Assembly (NCBI RefSeq): GCF_042242105.1
Contig: NC_092030.1
Span: 1-64,000 of the forward strand
From: Pempheris klunzingeri
Lineage: Eukaryota > Chordata > Actinopteri > Acropomatiformes > Pempheridae
Reading direction: 5' to 3'
Length of the DNA stretch: 64,000 nt
Shown here: positions 33,878 through 48,035 of the stretch, piece after piece
Layout: the number at the start of each line of letters is the position of its first letter
Numbering within the stretch: the stretch's first letter is position 1
Made by a program: the position numbers and the translations under genes
Notes under the pieces: generated by a model
What the model saw: only the letters and a program-made list of their open reading frames with translations
What the model was told of the DNA's origin: nothing
Database searches by the model: none

Positions 33878-36800
33878 ATGTCCCACAGCGGGGACAGACA
33901 GGCTCTTCTGGGGCTAGTTTTGGTGGTCCTGGTGGCTGGCGGCGGTGGACAGACCCACGACAGGAGGGAGCCAGGGTCGTCCTGCTATGGAGGATTTGAC
34001 CTGTACTTTGTTCTGGACAAGTGAGTGAGTGCTGCTGCTCTGACCGACCACAGATACAATGATGATGATCTCCAGAGGCACTGATGATGAAACACTGCGA
34101 TTGTGTGCTACAAGCAGCAGCTTTCAGTCTGCCGGTGTCTCTGGTGTTTGGCAGGTTTCAGGCTCAGCAGAGGTATTGAGACCTGTGAGCCTGGCTGGTG
34201 TTTACAGCACATTTATTCAGTGTTAATGTAAAGTCTGTCAGAGCTGAAGGTTCAAAGAAACAGTTGGTCAGTCATCAGATCTGCTGATCTCTTCTGGTTC
34301 TCTGTCTGTGTGTGTGTGTGTGCACTTTATTGGTCCATCATTTTCACCTTGTTGAAATTGAGAAGTAAACCAACCAGTAGACGACATACTCTTGTCTTTA
34401 TCGGTTAATCTGCCCATTATTCCCCCTGTTAATCTTTGGTTGATAAGATGTCTTCCAGGTGACATCGCCAGGCGTCTCTGACCCAAAGATCCAGATGCAA
34501 TAAAGTACAAGAGAGAGAGCAGCAGGAGCTGGAGCCACACAAACCAATTATTGATTGAAATAGTTGTAGATTAACGTCATTTGATCAGCGAGTCAACCAG
34601 TTGATCAATAGCATGTGCAGTACTGTGACAGAGACAGGAGCAGATGTCCAGAGCCCTGAAGCCCTGTGAGGGCAGACACACAAGGGTTTATGAAGTCAGT
34701 GACGAAGTGTACTGCAGGGATGATCCCTGTTGTCGGACGTGGCCATGTCTCACCAACAGGAGCCCACGTCTCTGGTCCGACGCATTGTTCTGCAGAACCC
34801 TTTCTCCATCAGAGCCAGATGTTCCAGAGATCCCTGGTCTCTGGAACTCGCATCACAGGCTAAATGAAAGCACGAGGGAGGGACAAGGAGAAGGAGAGGC
34901 AGCGTCAGACGGGGCTGCACAGTCACTTTTCTCTTTAATTACTGAAATTGGCTTTAAAACTGCATTTTTCTTCTGGTTGTTTGGTTGAGTCTGCACCTGC
35001 TTCCAAATCAGGATATGACATGTCGCTGAGCTCCTTTCAGAGGATGACGTGGCTCCACAGCTTTAGTTTATGGAAATATTCATCATCAGAACTCTTGGAT
35101 TCATCTGTGTAGAGTCAGCAGAGTTTGGTAACTAGAGAGCTGCACACAACAGTCTTGATCAGCTGTTAATCACCGAAATCTTTTCATTCAAACCAACACA
35201 AAAGAAAGAAGAGCCTCCAGCCTCTCAAATGTGATAATGTCCTGCTTTTCTTTGCCTGATTTGATGGGAAATGTCTTATGAATATGTAACTGTTTGTTTG
35301 GACATAACAAAGCAGCTTCTGATATTTTATAGACTCAGCAGATGAATCAGTAAGAAACAGAATTAGGAGCAGCAGGATTCAAGTTTAATCAAACATTAAT
35401 CGGCCCTCCCTGAACCCTCCTCTCAGGTCCGGCAGCGTGCAGCATTACTGGAACGAGATTTATTACTTTGTTGACCACCTGGCGCACAAGTTCATCAGGT
35501 GGGTCCTCACAGAAACACTGGATTTAAAGAGAAAGGCATTGTAGGAGTGTGAAACATGACAGTGGTCTCTCCTTCAGTCCTCAGCTGCGGATGTCTTTCA
35601 TTGTGTTTTCTACAGAGGGACGGACCGTCATGGCACTAACAGAGGACAGGTAATCACACCCCCGCTCCTCTCAGACCTAATGTCTAACTAGTAGATATTA
35701 GTCTAACTAGTAGTCAGACATAGACTACTGTCTAATGTCTGACTGAATGTAAATTTGATGCTTGTACATGTTCCTTCCCCACCCATGACCAGAGAGCAGA
35801 TCCGGGCTGGACTGGAGGAGCTTCGCATGGTTCAGCCAGGAGGAGACACCTTCATGCACAGAGGGTTTCAGAGAGTGAGTGAGTGATCCTGCTGCCCAGC
35901 ACTGAGCCATCTGACTTTTAAAGTCAGACTCATTAACACTTAAAGCCACTGACGCCTCAAAACTTGTCCCTCAGGCCAGCGAGCAGATCTACTATGGGAC
36001 CGGAGACGGTAAGCAGAACATTTTCCTCTTTAACGCTTCATCTTCCTTCTTCATCCATCCATCAGGACATGTGGAAGAATCATCATGTGAAGAAAGAACA
36101 AAAACACAGCTGCTCCTCCGATCACTGAACAATTATGTTTGAACTGTTTGTCTCACTTTGACTCTGACTGTAAAAATACATGAAAATGGGTTGTTTTCAT
36201 GGCACTCTGTCAGGTTACCGGACAGCTAGCGTGATCATCGGCCTGACGGACGGAGAGCTGAGAGAAAACCAGTTCGACCTGGCACAGAGAGAGGTGACCT
36301 GAAAACCAGTTCACAGCGTTAGTCATTAATGAGTAGACAGCTGATGTCTTCTCAAACCCTAAGACCAGCAATAAAAGTATGGAATGTGACTTTAATATTA
36401 TCATGTAATGGACTTTGGTCATGTGACAATGACATGAAACCAGAGATGCTAAAGGGTAAATCCTTACTGAATTATGTACAGCAGGAAGATGTTTTATCTT
36501 TGGGTAGAGAACTTCCAGACGTGCTGTGTTGCGGCCATGCTCCTCTCAGTGATGTTTTCCAGCAGCTTTCTATCACAGCCATCAGCAGTTACATCACGAC
36601 GGAGGCGTGGTCAAAAGCTTCAGCCTCCCTGATGTGATTTAGAGAGCGTTCATCATCGTCATGTAGCTCTCCTCTGGTGTTTTTTCAAAATCAGGCCAGC
36701 AGAGCACGCCAGTTGGGGGCCACCGTGTACTGTGTGGGAGTAAAAGACTTCAATGAAACGCAGGTAAAACCCTCCTTCAGCTAGTAAGGCAGGTAACCAG

Positions 36801-39800
36801 TGGATAAACCAAGCAATCACTCACCCATAATACAAATAACTGTTCAGTGGTTCCCCCTGACAGCTGTCAACCATCGCAGACAGTAAAGACCACGTCTTCC
36901 CTGTGAATGATGGATTTGAGGCTCTCCAAGGAGTCATTGACTCGGTACCAAAGACACCAACATGACACAGAAAGATACATGTTTAATGACTTAACCATTA
37001 CAGGTCAGGTTTTTATGCTGTGACTTTTCTTAGATTTTGAAGAGATCATGCATAGAGATCCTGGGTGTAGAGCCGTCTACCATCTGTGAAGGAGGTGAGG
37101 ACACTCGGCCATACATGTCCAACACGTCATATTTCCTTTAGATAATCCTGCTACTGACAGGAATATTACACAGAGTCTATATATGAACTATCACATTGCA
37201 GTGATGCATTTCCTGACTTAGCGTAGGAAACTGATATTAACGGACCATCTAACCCCTCTCCAGAATCTTTCCAGGTGGTGGTCAGAGGAAATGGGTTTCT
37301 TCACGCTCGAGACGTCCAGAAAGTTCTCTTCAGCTTTCGAATCAATGACACAGTTACTTTGAGTGAGTTCATGCTCCATGGTTTTCATTCATTGACTGTA
37401 CTTCTGTAGTGTTTCACTGCTGTCCAGGCAGACAGAGATACACTAGACGTAATCTTTGGTAGTTCTATGGAGGATTTTAGCATCTTTCAGCTCACTGATT
37501 TGTTTTTTATTTTGATGCTGCCAGTCCACCAACAAATGGCACAGAGACAACATTAGTGAGCAGCTGGTGAACATTCAGACGTCAAAAAGCCTGAGTCAGA
37601 GCAGACTGGACTTGCATTCATACATGACAGCAGATAATGCTCTGCGTCTGCTGGATGTGAAAATACACAAATGTTTGCTACATGAACCTCATAACAATAT
37701 GTCAAACAGAGACTAAACTCATCATAATTATTAATTCATAGAATAGAAAAGAAGCAGCTTTTGGAACTCCACTTAGCAACCATTTTCACCGTTTGTTTTG
37801 GCCATCCACAAGGAGGATGGGGGGTGGGCAGGTCTTTGTGGCTTCCAATGATTTAAATCCCAGTCCTCCACAAAAACCATCAGCACCATCTTCCCCAGCT
37901 TTAAATGTGCTGCTTTAACACTCAGCGCCTCTCAGATTTCTGAAGGGGAATGTGGATCTCATCAGGGACAAGCTCACTGTCTCTGTACACACTCGACACT
38001 CACTCAGCCAGGGTAAATAAACCACAAGCCTCCCCCTCATCTGCCTCATTTTCCAGAGGGAAAGGAAGTCCAGGAATTCAAGAACAAAAAGAATATTTAC
38101 AGGCTTGAATCTCTTAGGCTTGAAGTTTTAAGGCTGGTAGAGAAAAGTCAAGTAACCGTTTTTCACCAATGACCTTGACGTATTTACTCTCAGGTCATTG
38201 CAGCATGTCATGATTGTCCAGTCAATTCCTTCCCACAGTGAAGAGACCTCTGGTGGTGAGAGACACCTACCTTTTGTGCCCAGCTCCTGCTCTGGAGAAA
38301 GAAGGAACGTGAGTGATTTCTGTCCAAACACAAGGCTCAGATTAGACTCAAACTACAACAGTAACTTAATGTCAGCATCATAGTTTCATCTCTTTAGTTT
38401 CATGTGAGATTTTAACATCAAATAGCATGTTTCACCGATATGGACAGTCAGCATGCAGTAGCCCGTGGTAGTGCTGTATTCGCAGTCAGAGGAACGTTGA
38501 CCTTTTCCTCTCAAACTGTTTCCACAGGTCTGCTACTCTGCACATCAGCATGAATAATGGCCTGAGCTTCATATCGAGCTCTGTCACAATCACTGCAGTC
38601 AGATGTGTAAGTGCAGTGTAAAACAGGATGCTACAAACGCTGACACACACATGAACTTAAAAAGTATTCTATGAACTCTGTGTTTAAAGGAATCTCTTTT
38701 TCTGTCAGCACAGCAATGATATATTCTGTGCTACTGGCCATATAGAGTCCCAGATACACTCCATCAACGCTCTTTTGTTTCTTTGTTCACAAGTAATTCA
38801 TATAGTCCTCTCCAACTGTTTCCCACCATGATAAATGTCCTTGAAAGGATACAGAGGAACCGGTTTTCTGAAGTACTTCACCTTCTCTCTGGTTTTGGCT
38901 GAAAGTGAAAGTTGTATCGGCATGAAATACACATGTAAAAAACATAAAGGAAGAAACCTCTGACTTCTTTCTCATGGATGATTGTGTCAGGTTGGGTCAG
39001 GTGTTTTTCTCTTTTTGTCCATCTCCTACTCACCCTGAATCTATTTTCCTTCCAGTCTGATGGGACCTTTGTGGCCATTGCTCTGCTCATCCTGCTGTTC
39101 CTGCTCACCGTCGCTCTGCTGTGGTGGTTCTGGCCCCTCTGCTGCACCGTGGTACGACGGCCATCTTGGATCCTCTCAGACTGAAGAACATGCATATGTG
39201 GAAATGTGTCACCAGACATCCTTTGAGACTGACACCATGCACATTTCTTTTTCATGTCTGCAGGTCATTCATGAGCCGCCTCCTCCAGTGATAGACGACA
39301 TCTCTGTGAGTGGTTTTATTTCACTTATTTCACCTCATCACTAAATGATCAAACAAAATCAAAAACAAATCATTACAACACGTGCTCTTCAGCTGTACTC
39401 TCATTGATTTCCTGCAAGCACGAATACTGCCTCCTCCTTCCTCAGGATGATGAGGATGGTTTTCCTAAGAAGAGGTGGCCCATGGTGGACGCCTCGTACT
39501 ACGGAGGACGTGGAGTCGGAGGCATCAAGAGAATGGAGGTAGAAAGAGAAAACAGCAACCCAGATTAAAAAGTCAAGTGTAATAATTCTAACGCATATGA
39601 AATAAAATGTGTTCAATACACCAAATGTTCATACACAGCAGTCACAAGACTTTCATGGAAATAAAATCACAGCTATGACGTTTGGTAAAGTGAGTTACGG
39701 CTTTTATGAAAATGATGGATCGTATATGCGTCACAGTGCACGGAATGAATGAATCTACATTGAATATGGAATCCTTAATACTTAATGCTAGAATTAAGTC

Positions 39801-42800
39801 GACTGTATGTCTGTATGCACCAAACAGCTTCAGGTTCAGACGAAACAGAGATCAAACAGTTCGGCAGCAACACAAAGAGAAACAGGAGGCGACTCCTTCC
39901 TCAAAACAGCCAAGTTCATGCTGGAGGAGACTGAGTCACTTTGTTGTTGAGACTGGCTCAGAGAAAGATGAAGATGAGGCCATATGGCTAGTAAAGTGCA
40001 GACACTGCAGATCTACCATATGCTTGGTAAAAGCAGAGAGTCGGACTGTTAGCAGCCCAGCCTGGCGGAGCTAGCACGGTCGGATTGTGGGTGTTACACG
40101 ACAGGCTACGTTCTATGGTTTGTCCCGTTGCCCTGTCCCTTCGCAGTCTTAGATGAAAAGGAAAAGGTGAGCAGTGGTATGAAAAGTCAGTTATCTGAGC
40201 CTTGCTAACAGGTCAAGTGGAACCAGATGTGTTTGTTGTCAAAGAGGAGAAAGGTAAAGGAGACAGAAGCGCCCCCCCCCTTGGGTTGAGGTGCTTTACA
40301 GCTGACGAGACTGGGCTCTGAACACCCCTTCCAAACAGAGCAATGGAAAATATGCACAACTTCTTTTAAGTGCTTTCTCTGCCAAGGGAAAGTGTTTGTG
40401 GCTCGTGTGCACAGGAATAAATCCTGATGAACCTCTGAGGTCGCTTTGACAGCACTGGTTTCACTCCTGATGTGATGGTGGTTTTTGACATTTGCTTTCA
40501 CGTATTTAGTGTCACTTTGAGCATTGAGGTAATTATGTTGGAAAAAAACATCTTTACATTAGGAAGGCAGACAGCCTGTGGCCATGGGTCTGACAGGTTT
40601 TATACCATCAAACAGCTTCCAGAATAAATGCTTTATGTTCCCTCAGAGCTTTAGGAAAAAGTCAGAAACTTTGGAAAACAAATGGATGCAATGAAATTTC
40701 AGAGGGCTAGGGTTATGTACAGTCATTTTTTAAATGTAAGATAATGCAGCAACTTGTTGCAAAGTTAAAATAATATTGAGATATCTGAGTCTGGACCAAA
40801 GTGATGCACCAGCTGACCTACAGGTCAGCGTCGCCATGACTACAGCCGCTGTTAACACGGCTAAGAAAAGCTCCTGTAACCAAACAGTATTACGGACTTA
40901 TCAGCCGTCTTCCTGTTTTAAACGTGTCTGACTCCAAGTCAAAGCGTCTGATTGGTCACTGCCCTGCACTGCCCTGAAAGCTTCTGTTCCCATCCAGGTC
41001 CGATGGGGGGACAAAGGCTCGACCGAAGAAGGAGCCAAACTGGAAAAAGCCAAAAATGCACGAGTTGTGATGCCTGCAGAGGAGTTTGATCCACCTCGGC
41101 CAAACTACACCACGCACAAATTCATCCGCCCCCAGAAGTGGTACTCTCCCATCAAGGTGCTCCACTTATTCATTGTCCTTCATTTTAATTAAATTACTTA
41201 TTCATTCGCTCCATTTATCACACTGACGACATGGATGTAGCTTTAAATTCTTCTTAAATACTGACCTCAGTGTCCACTTTCCAGAACTTTCAACCACAGC
41301 TAATGGTCTTCCTCAATCTGCTCAATATGTAGATCACGTGATGTTAACATATGTAATCTGATTCCTATTCCAGATGTTTTGAAACTAGTTATGACATTAA
41401 AGACCTTATCCTGATGATGGTCCAAAACCTAAAAACATTTCATTGTTAGTGTTTCTGGGAGTCATGTGTGACCAGGAAACAGTTAATAAAATGTATTTCC
41501 TACCATATTCGTCAGCTGGATGGATGGTAATAGGAACCAGACATGAACTGAGCCAACCCCTGGATATGGGATCTGTGAAGCGGGTGTTGTTCCTAAATAC
41601 ACTCTGTGTTGAGCCGTCTATTTTGACCAAATAAAGCCTCCAATGCAAAAATCTAAGAGGAGCAGATAGAGTCCGACAGAAACCCAGAGAAACAGACCAA
41701 CTCTGCCTGTTATTTAACTCAGCTTTTTAAAGGCCTGTTAACGTCCTGGTTGTTTTTTGGGATCACTGCCTTAATGTATCTGTGATCATCTTTGTACAGG
41801 GCAAACTGGATGCGCTGTGCGTTTTCCTGAGAAAAGGCTACGACAGAGTGTCTGTGATGAGACCTCATCCCGGAGACAAGGTGAGGCCGAATAATACGCA
41901 GTCATCAGTCCAGTCGTCTGTGAAAAACAGCATCTGCTCTTCACAGCTGGAACATAAGACATATTAATTCAAAGCAGAGCAGTTTACGAGACTGTGAACC
42001 AACCATGTCACGTTATGGTAGGCAGACGTCCAAGGGTTTGTTAGATTTTAAATTCTTGACTTCTGGAGATGTGGGTTGAGGGAGGGTTGGAGCGAAGGGA
42101 GCAGAAACCAAACTGAAATGATATCTGCATGACATTAAGTACAGTTAGAAGAGTCTATACTCCATCAAATTGTAGAAATAGTGGATTCCACAGGTGGCAC
42201 AGTGAGTGGACAAAGGTAAAACCAGCTGTAGTGGTGTCTGCAGACTAATGGCTCCTGTCTGCACAAGTCGTTAGGAGTTGAGCTGGCAGCAGCTCTCTTT
42301 TCTTCCATGACTCTCACTAACGGAGGAATTTCCTCTTTCCATCCGTTCCAAGCGGTGCCCTTCCAAACCCATCACTGTGCTGCAGCAGATTTAGCAACCA
42401 TTCACACTATACGCTGCAGTTTACTGTCAAATGCAGTTTTCTTTACATCTCATGCTTGACAGATTCATCTACACTGACCCTAACCATCACCCCCTAAGAA
42501 CCTGATCCCTTAAATGACCCAAACTCCCTGCAGTGACCCAAACCCAAACCTTTGCTCTGAACAGATGTGTCCTCCTTTCCTTACAGGGAAAGTGCATAAA
42601 CTTCACCCGCAGTAAATCGTACCCGGCTCCTCGCTATCCCGTCTACAACCATCCCTCCACACCTGTCTACACTTTGCCCCACAGATACCAGCGACGCCCA
42701 TCAGATGACTTCCATTTGCCCCCTTCGCCAACTTCAACGCTCCCCCCTCTTCCATCCACCCCGCCCCCATCCTCCTCCACCCCTCCCATGTACACCCCAG

Positions 42801-42955
42801 CTCCAAACGGAGCCCTGGCCCCTGCTGCTGCGAGCCCAGCCTCTGCGCCCCCGTCTCCGACCGGCTCCCTGCCACCTCCACCCCAGGGTCCACCTCCGTG
42901 TAGAGCACCTCCTCCGTCACGCCCCCCGCCACGCCCCAATCACGACATTAACTGA
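33878..42955 (+). CDS. antxr1: Anthrax toxin receptor 1 / tumor endothelial marker 8 (host vWA-domain collagen receptor)
   Basis: Eighteen exons: 33878-34020, 35427-35498, 35578-35649, 35793-35874, 35975-36008, 36214-36293, 36695-36763, 36864-36944, 37034-37094, 37264-37362, 38239-38308, 38528-38606, 39056-39151, 39264-39305, 39446-39538, 40998-41156, 41800-41880, 42587-42955. The joined frame of 1782 bases closes exactly: 593 aa (human ANTXR1 564). Signal peptide about 1-25; vWA domain with MIDAS D47-K-S49-G-S51, then the Ig-like extracellular domain. Single membrane helix in exon 13 (about 319-341), followed by W-W-F-W-P-L-C-C. Cytosolic segment with [17 protein letters not shown] and a long Pro-rich tail in exon 18. 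The tail identifies ANTXR1 rather than ANTXR2. It is a single-pass cell-surface receptor for collagens linked to actin. Teleosts have several antxr1 copies; which one is unresolved. Confidence 0.95.
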
Positions 42956-43399
42956 TGACGACCAAGATCCAGGAAGGTGACTGGGAGGGTCCGAGCTCAG
43001 GATGGAGAGACGTTGTCAGCGTGGCTCTGAAGTCCAGACAGAGTGAGAAGGAAAGACTGAACAACACCCAAAACTTTCAGTCAACAAGCGGCTCACGCAT
43101 CGCACCTTCAAGTCTAGAAAGTGAATATTTAGTGTAGCAAGCAAAGCTTTGGCTAGTAAATGCTATTGGAGCTCAGCAATTTATTCATTTTTCAACGTTT
43201 CTGCTTATCAAATCAGACAAATTAGTTAAGCGTTGCGCCGTGCTATGGAGTGATTTAAACTTGCATTTAACCTGAACTGAATCTTTCTATCCGATTGACA
43301 GATCTGCTTTGCAAAATGAAACACAGTAATCGTGAGTTTCAACAGCAGCTGCGTCATGTGTTTTATACATGCAGTCTGTATATTTATGAATGAATTTTA

Positions 43400-43405
43400 A
43401 TTAAA
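43400..43405 (+). promoter_or_regulatory. Candidate polyadenylation signal of antxr1
   Basis: ATTAAA 445 bases after the stop codon, in an AT-rich 3' region. Confidence 0.4.
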
Positions 43406-44030
43406 TGACACAAATATATATCTACACATCACATGGCTCTATGTGTCTGACTGAAGTTGGAAGATTGGTTGAAGGAATAATTTGACATTTTGAGAAACAG
43501 CCCTAATAGCTTTCTTGGTGAGTATGAGTGGATGGGTACTGCTGTAAATACCGAGCCAGAGGCAGCATGTGACCCTTTAACCAGGAAGAGGATCGAAGCT
43601 CCAGTGTAAAGTTAACCTACATCCCAACATTTTCACACTTTGCGTGCGTTTGAGGATTTCTGTGGTTAACTGGTGAGTTTTAGAGGTGCACATTGGTAGA
43701 TGCTGAAAAACCTGAAAAAACCTGAGTGGTAACAATCTTTTCAGTGAATTCTTAAGAAAGTCAGTAAGTGTATTTCACTGAAAGTCCATGTACTCCTTTA
43801 GATTTATACACTAATGCCACATTGTACACCCCTTCTCACACACGCCTTGGGAATGCTATTAAAAAGATAGCTTTCTGGTAAATTATCACACAGGACCACA
43901 GACATTAATCTGTGAAACTCAGGTGCCATTTGAGTTCTGTAACACCGACAAAGTGACGACTGGAGGAGGCTGATACAGTGGCCAGAGTGAGTTTCCTGAT
44001 GTGTGTGTCACCATGATTTAGGGTGTAAAG

Positions 44031-45298
44031 CAGGGGTCACCAACCTTTTTGAAACTGAGAGCTACTTCATGGGTACGGAGTCATACGAAGGGCTACCAGT
44101 TTGTCACACTCCTCTGAAATAACAAATTTGCTCAGTTTGCCTTTAGTTATATATTATTATTAATGATACTCATCTATGTGAAGACACTGATCACGTTAGA
44201 GATTTCTCACAATAATGAGCAACAATGATTTAAGGTGGGAAACAGATAATATCAATATTACACATTTAATTTCTATTCATCTCAGCAATTGTTAGGGTTA
44301 GGGCAATTTTCAGATGATCACTTCTACAACATTTCAAAGAAAAAATGTCCCATTTTCACTGCCCACTGACAAAGAGCCTTTAAACACATCACCAGCTATG
44401 TTGCACCAAGTTTGAGAAAGTTATCAATCATGTAATGTTTAAGAAAAATCAACTTTCAGATTTTTAAATAAATCTTATCACATTTTAAACTAACGAACAC
44501 ATCTGTGGCATTTTTACCAAATTATATCCGTTTACATTTCATGATCACACTTTTGAATTGAACACAATTTTTCAATATTTTTATTCAGCGTTGCCATGAC
44601 ACCGCCATGTTGCCACTGACAACATCTGGTATCTGTTTGAAAATGTGGAGCTCTAAACGGGGCTTCGGCTGCTTTTTAGGATTTTTCCTCCGGCCTGGTG
44701 AACAAAGACTGCTGCTTACCCAAAGCTGCCTTCAGCTCACGGGCTGTTTCTGCCCGTAGCGCGCTTCCCGGTGGGCAGTTAGCATGCTAGTTAGCGTGCT
44801 AGTTAGCGTGCTAGCTTTGTGACACGTAGTGAAGCGTCTCTCCACATTGTGCCGCTTTGTCGTCGCCCCGCAAATGAGACACACGCAGTTTTCTTTCACA
44901 GTAGTAAAAAAGAACTCTTCCTCCTATTCACTGTGAAAATGATGAGCTTTCTTTCTTTTTTCTGCCATGTTTCTTGGGTTAGAAACCGCATTCAGATCCA
45001 TCATCTCCGCTGCGCCCGCTAGCTTACTCTGCACGAGCGCCACAGTTTTGTCATGCGCACAACACTGACCTTTGACCTTTGAACTGGAAGAGGTCAGAGT
45101 TCACCTAAAACTATCTAAACTAATTCTTTTATTTTTAAGATATAGTCATTTTCAAATCTATATAAATGCAAGAAAAAATTACATTTTAGACGCAGCTCAC
45201 TGGTGAGTTGTGCTATTTTTAGAACAGGCCTGCGGGGGCGACTCATGTGGTCCTTGGGGGCGACCTGGTGCCCGCGGTCACCGTGTTGGTGACCCCTG
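44031..45298. mobile_element. hAT-type non-autonomous transposon, 1.27 kb
   Basis: The left end CAGGGGTCACCAAC is exactly matched by the right end GTTGGTGACCCCTG. Both ends are flanked by the 8-base direct repeat GTGTAAAG (44023-44030 and 45299-45306). The 8-base duplication and CAGGGG terminus fit the hAT superfamily. There is no transposase frame; the interior is AT-rich. Confidence 0.9.
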
Positions 45299-46462
45299 GT
45301 GTAAAGGATGAAGACAGGAGGTCTCCTCTCAGGTTATAACTGGAACAAATTGTGAAACTGAGAAAACTATGAGATTATTTGAAGAAGACTCTGACCACAG
45401 CAGCTGTAAAAGGAAACAGAGATTACAATCACTTAGCGTCATTAGTGACAGCTGTAGTGTCGCACAACCGTGAGATTCCATCTGCAGTATAAATGCATTG
45501 CATTGTGGGATTGTTAGCACACAGAGGTGTACATACCATGGGCAGGCCTTGTTTGCACAACAGGCCTTTTTCACAGAAGATATTCTGATACTCTGTTCCC
45601 AATTAAATGATGGATGGCTAGATTCCATTTAGCTGCTTCACTCTCACTGTCAAACTGTCATGGCCATGGGGGTGGGGTGGGGTGGGGTGTAGGTCAAAAG
45701 GACGAAGAAGAAGAGGAGCTGAAATCACCTGTGCAGGCTAAAAACAAAGAAACCTTAAAGGGACTTGTTGGTGTGGGGGCTGCGTCTGCTCTCATGTCTC
45801 TCTTTTGGAGAAAGAGGGAGAGAAAACATATTTGCCTGTGATCAAAATATGAGAAAGAGTCCAAACTACAAGAATGAGGCGTCTTTATTTCGTTCCTGGC
45901 TTCAGCAGACGACCAGCTGCTGCTTACGGAAAAACTACATAAATGTGCAGGAAAAGCATACGTGGGCGCCTCTGCTGTGCAGGAAAAGTGCTCACAGCTG
46001 GAATGTAGATGAGTTTATATATTTCTAACGCTACTCCTAAATATGTTAAACAGGGCAATCAGATGCCTACAGACTCACTCTATATACAACGAGGTAACTT
46101 GATTCTCTGAGTCTGTGATTATGCAACAAGCCCAGAGCAGCCAGACAGCTGAGCCTTATTCCACTGAGATCTCCTGAAATATCTTTTCCGTGTGCTTTCC
46201 TTAATTTCACTTCTCTTCTGATTTGGAGACGGACTTCATGGAGGCTTCTGAGAGAACAATAAAATCAGGCGCCATGACGTGCAGGAGGGGTTTACACAGC
46301 TCGTCATGAACATACTGAACATCGTACAACATTACATTCTCTTTTGTCCATTTCTAAAGGACAACAATGTGACACAGACTCAGCACAGTGGGGGCAGCAA
46401 CCAGTATGGGGCTCTGTTGCGCACCACTGACGTCAGGCAGCTCCTCAGATAATCAACCAGCG

Positions 46463-46646
46463 CAAAGCCGGCTCTAGCCATAATGGTGCCCTAGGCGAGA
46501 TGCGCACCGATCACTCTCCCCGTGCCCCCTCCAAGGTGTAGGACGGGGGGCGCCACTCGGGGATTCAAATTATTACCGGCAGCGCCCCTCCAGCAGCTGG
46601 CGCTCTAGGCGACCGCCTATATGGCCTATGCCTAGAGCCGGCCCTG
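46463..46646. mobile_element. Short hAT-like MITE, 184 bases
   Basis: Termini CAAAGCCGGCTCTAG and CTAGAGCCGGCCCTG are imperfect inverted repeats, flanked by the 8-base duplication AACCAGCG (46455-46462 and 46647-46654). Confidence 0.85.
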
Positions 46647-48035
46647 AACCAGCGGGTCACTCACTCTGAACTCACTGACAATCTCAGACAGATCCCCTTC
46701 CACCCATGTATGTATACTATCACCACACGTTCTCTGTGAAAATCAGCTCTGCAGCTTGTGCTGCTTGAGTCCCAGGTTCATTAAAATCAGTCTCTTTCTA
46801 AGCAGAGTGTTTTTGCAATATACCGCTAAAATACCGCTGAACCGTAATGTGAAGAAGGTCTTCTGATTCCACTCTGACGTCAGCAGAGCGCTGGTAGAAT
46901 CTCCTCTAACAACCATTAACCACCTTAATCAGATGACTCACAGACACAAAAGTGACACAGGAGACAAGAGACGAAGTTCCTGGACCAGAACCAAACATCA
47001 TGTCCGCATGTGTCTGAGCAGAGAGAAGAACAAGGACACAAACCTGGAATAAAATAAAATACAGAAAAAACACTCTAAAGTAAACTAAAGTTAGTTTTCA
47101 CTGGCAACCTTTGATATTGTGCAGTATTAACATTCAGAAATACTGTTGGAGGCAGAAATAGTCTCCTCATCTGTGCCACAGTTCAATTCTAAGCATCACA
47201 CACTGAGAAGGGAGCTCGGTACACATGATTTCTGTGTCTTTAACACTTTGAGTTCTAATGTTGGAAAACATCAGTGAATTACAGCAACAGACCTGATATG
47301 TTTCATTCAAAATACATAAGACAAACCACATTAGCAGGTTAAAGAGTCCTTTAATGGCCCCTCAACATTGGTCCCAGCATGATGCTCTCTAGCGACCAAC
47401 CATTTGGGATTTTACATAAAAATATGTATGGAACATTTACGTTAATGGAGTCATAGCTGTAAAATGCCTTTTCACCATTACATTTACTTGGCTGTTTGCT
47501 GTTAGAGTTAGCTGCAGCTCAGATGCTGAATATTGACCAGAAGCCTGCAAACATTTTGGAAAAATGATCGCACTGATATTAAAGGCCTAATCTGTAATTG
47601 TAGTGTTTGTGTCAAATGGATTGAGATGTTATTTTATCAGTAAGCTGTGAATGATCTGTGATGCTGTTAAATATTCGTAATGTTTGTGAAGGTCTCACTA
47701 AAAAAAACTATATATACTTTATACTTTTAATTTGTTATTTGAATGAAACCGTTTTTATTTACATGCTTACAAAATTAAAGATTGGGCCTTTACCCAAACC
47801 CTTTTGATGAGTCTGATGTTGGATCCAGGACCAGTCCTGCATGACTCTGTGGTGCTCAGGATGAAAGACAACCACATGACTGAGGTAGAGCTCCAAGTCT
47901 CGTTAAAGGATCATTTCATGCCTATTATACTGCAGCAGAGGTCATGAGGAGACTTTGGGAAAGGGCGTGACGCTGCGACTGAGCCGCACTCTGGCTCCCT
48001 CTGAAGTCACAGAGAAAAGCTCGGATGGCGTGTTT

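Larger units (their letters stand above)
42956..48035. other. Intergenic region between antxr1 and aak1
   Basis: Contains the antxr1 3' untranslated region and two hAT-like MITEs (44031-45298 and 46463-46646). A TTTATT at 47754-47759 (AATAAA on the - strand) could serve the aak1 alternative last exon. I see no further genes. Confidence 0.7.

Noticed and set aside
39706..40074. 122-residue open frame in an antxr1 intron
   Set aside because: No recognisable domain, lies inside a well supported intron, no splice signals linking it.
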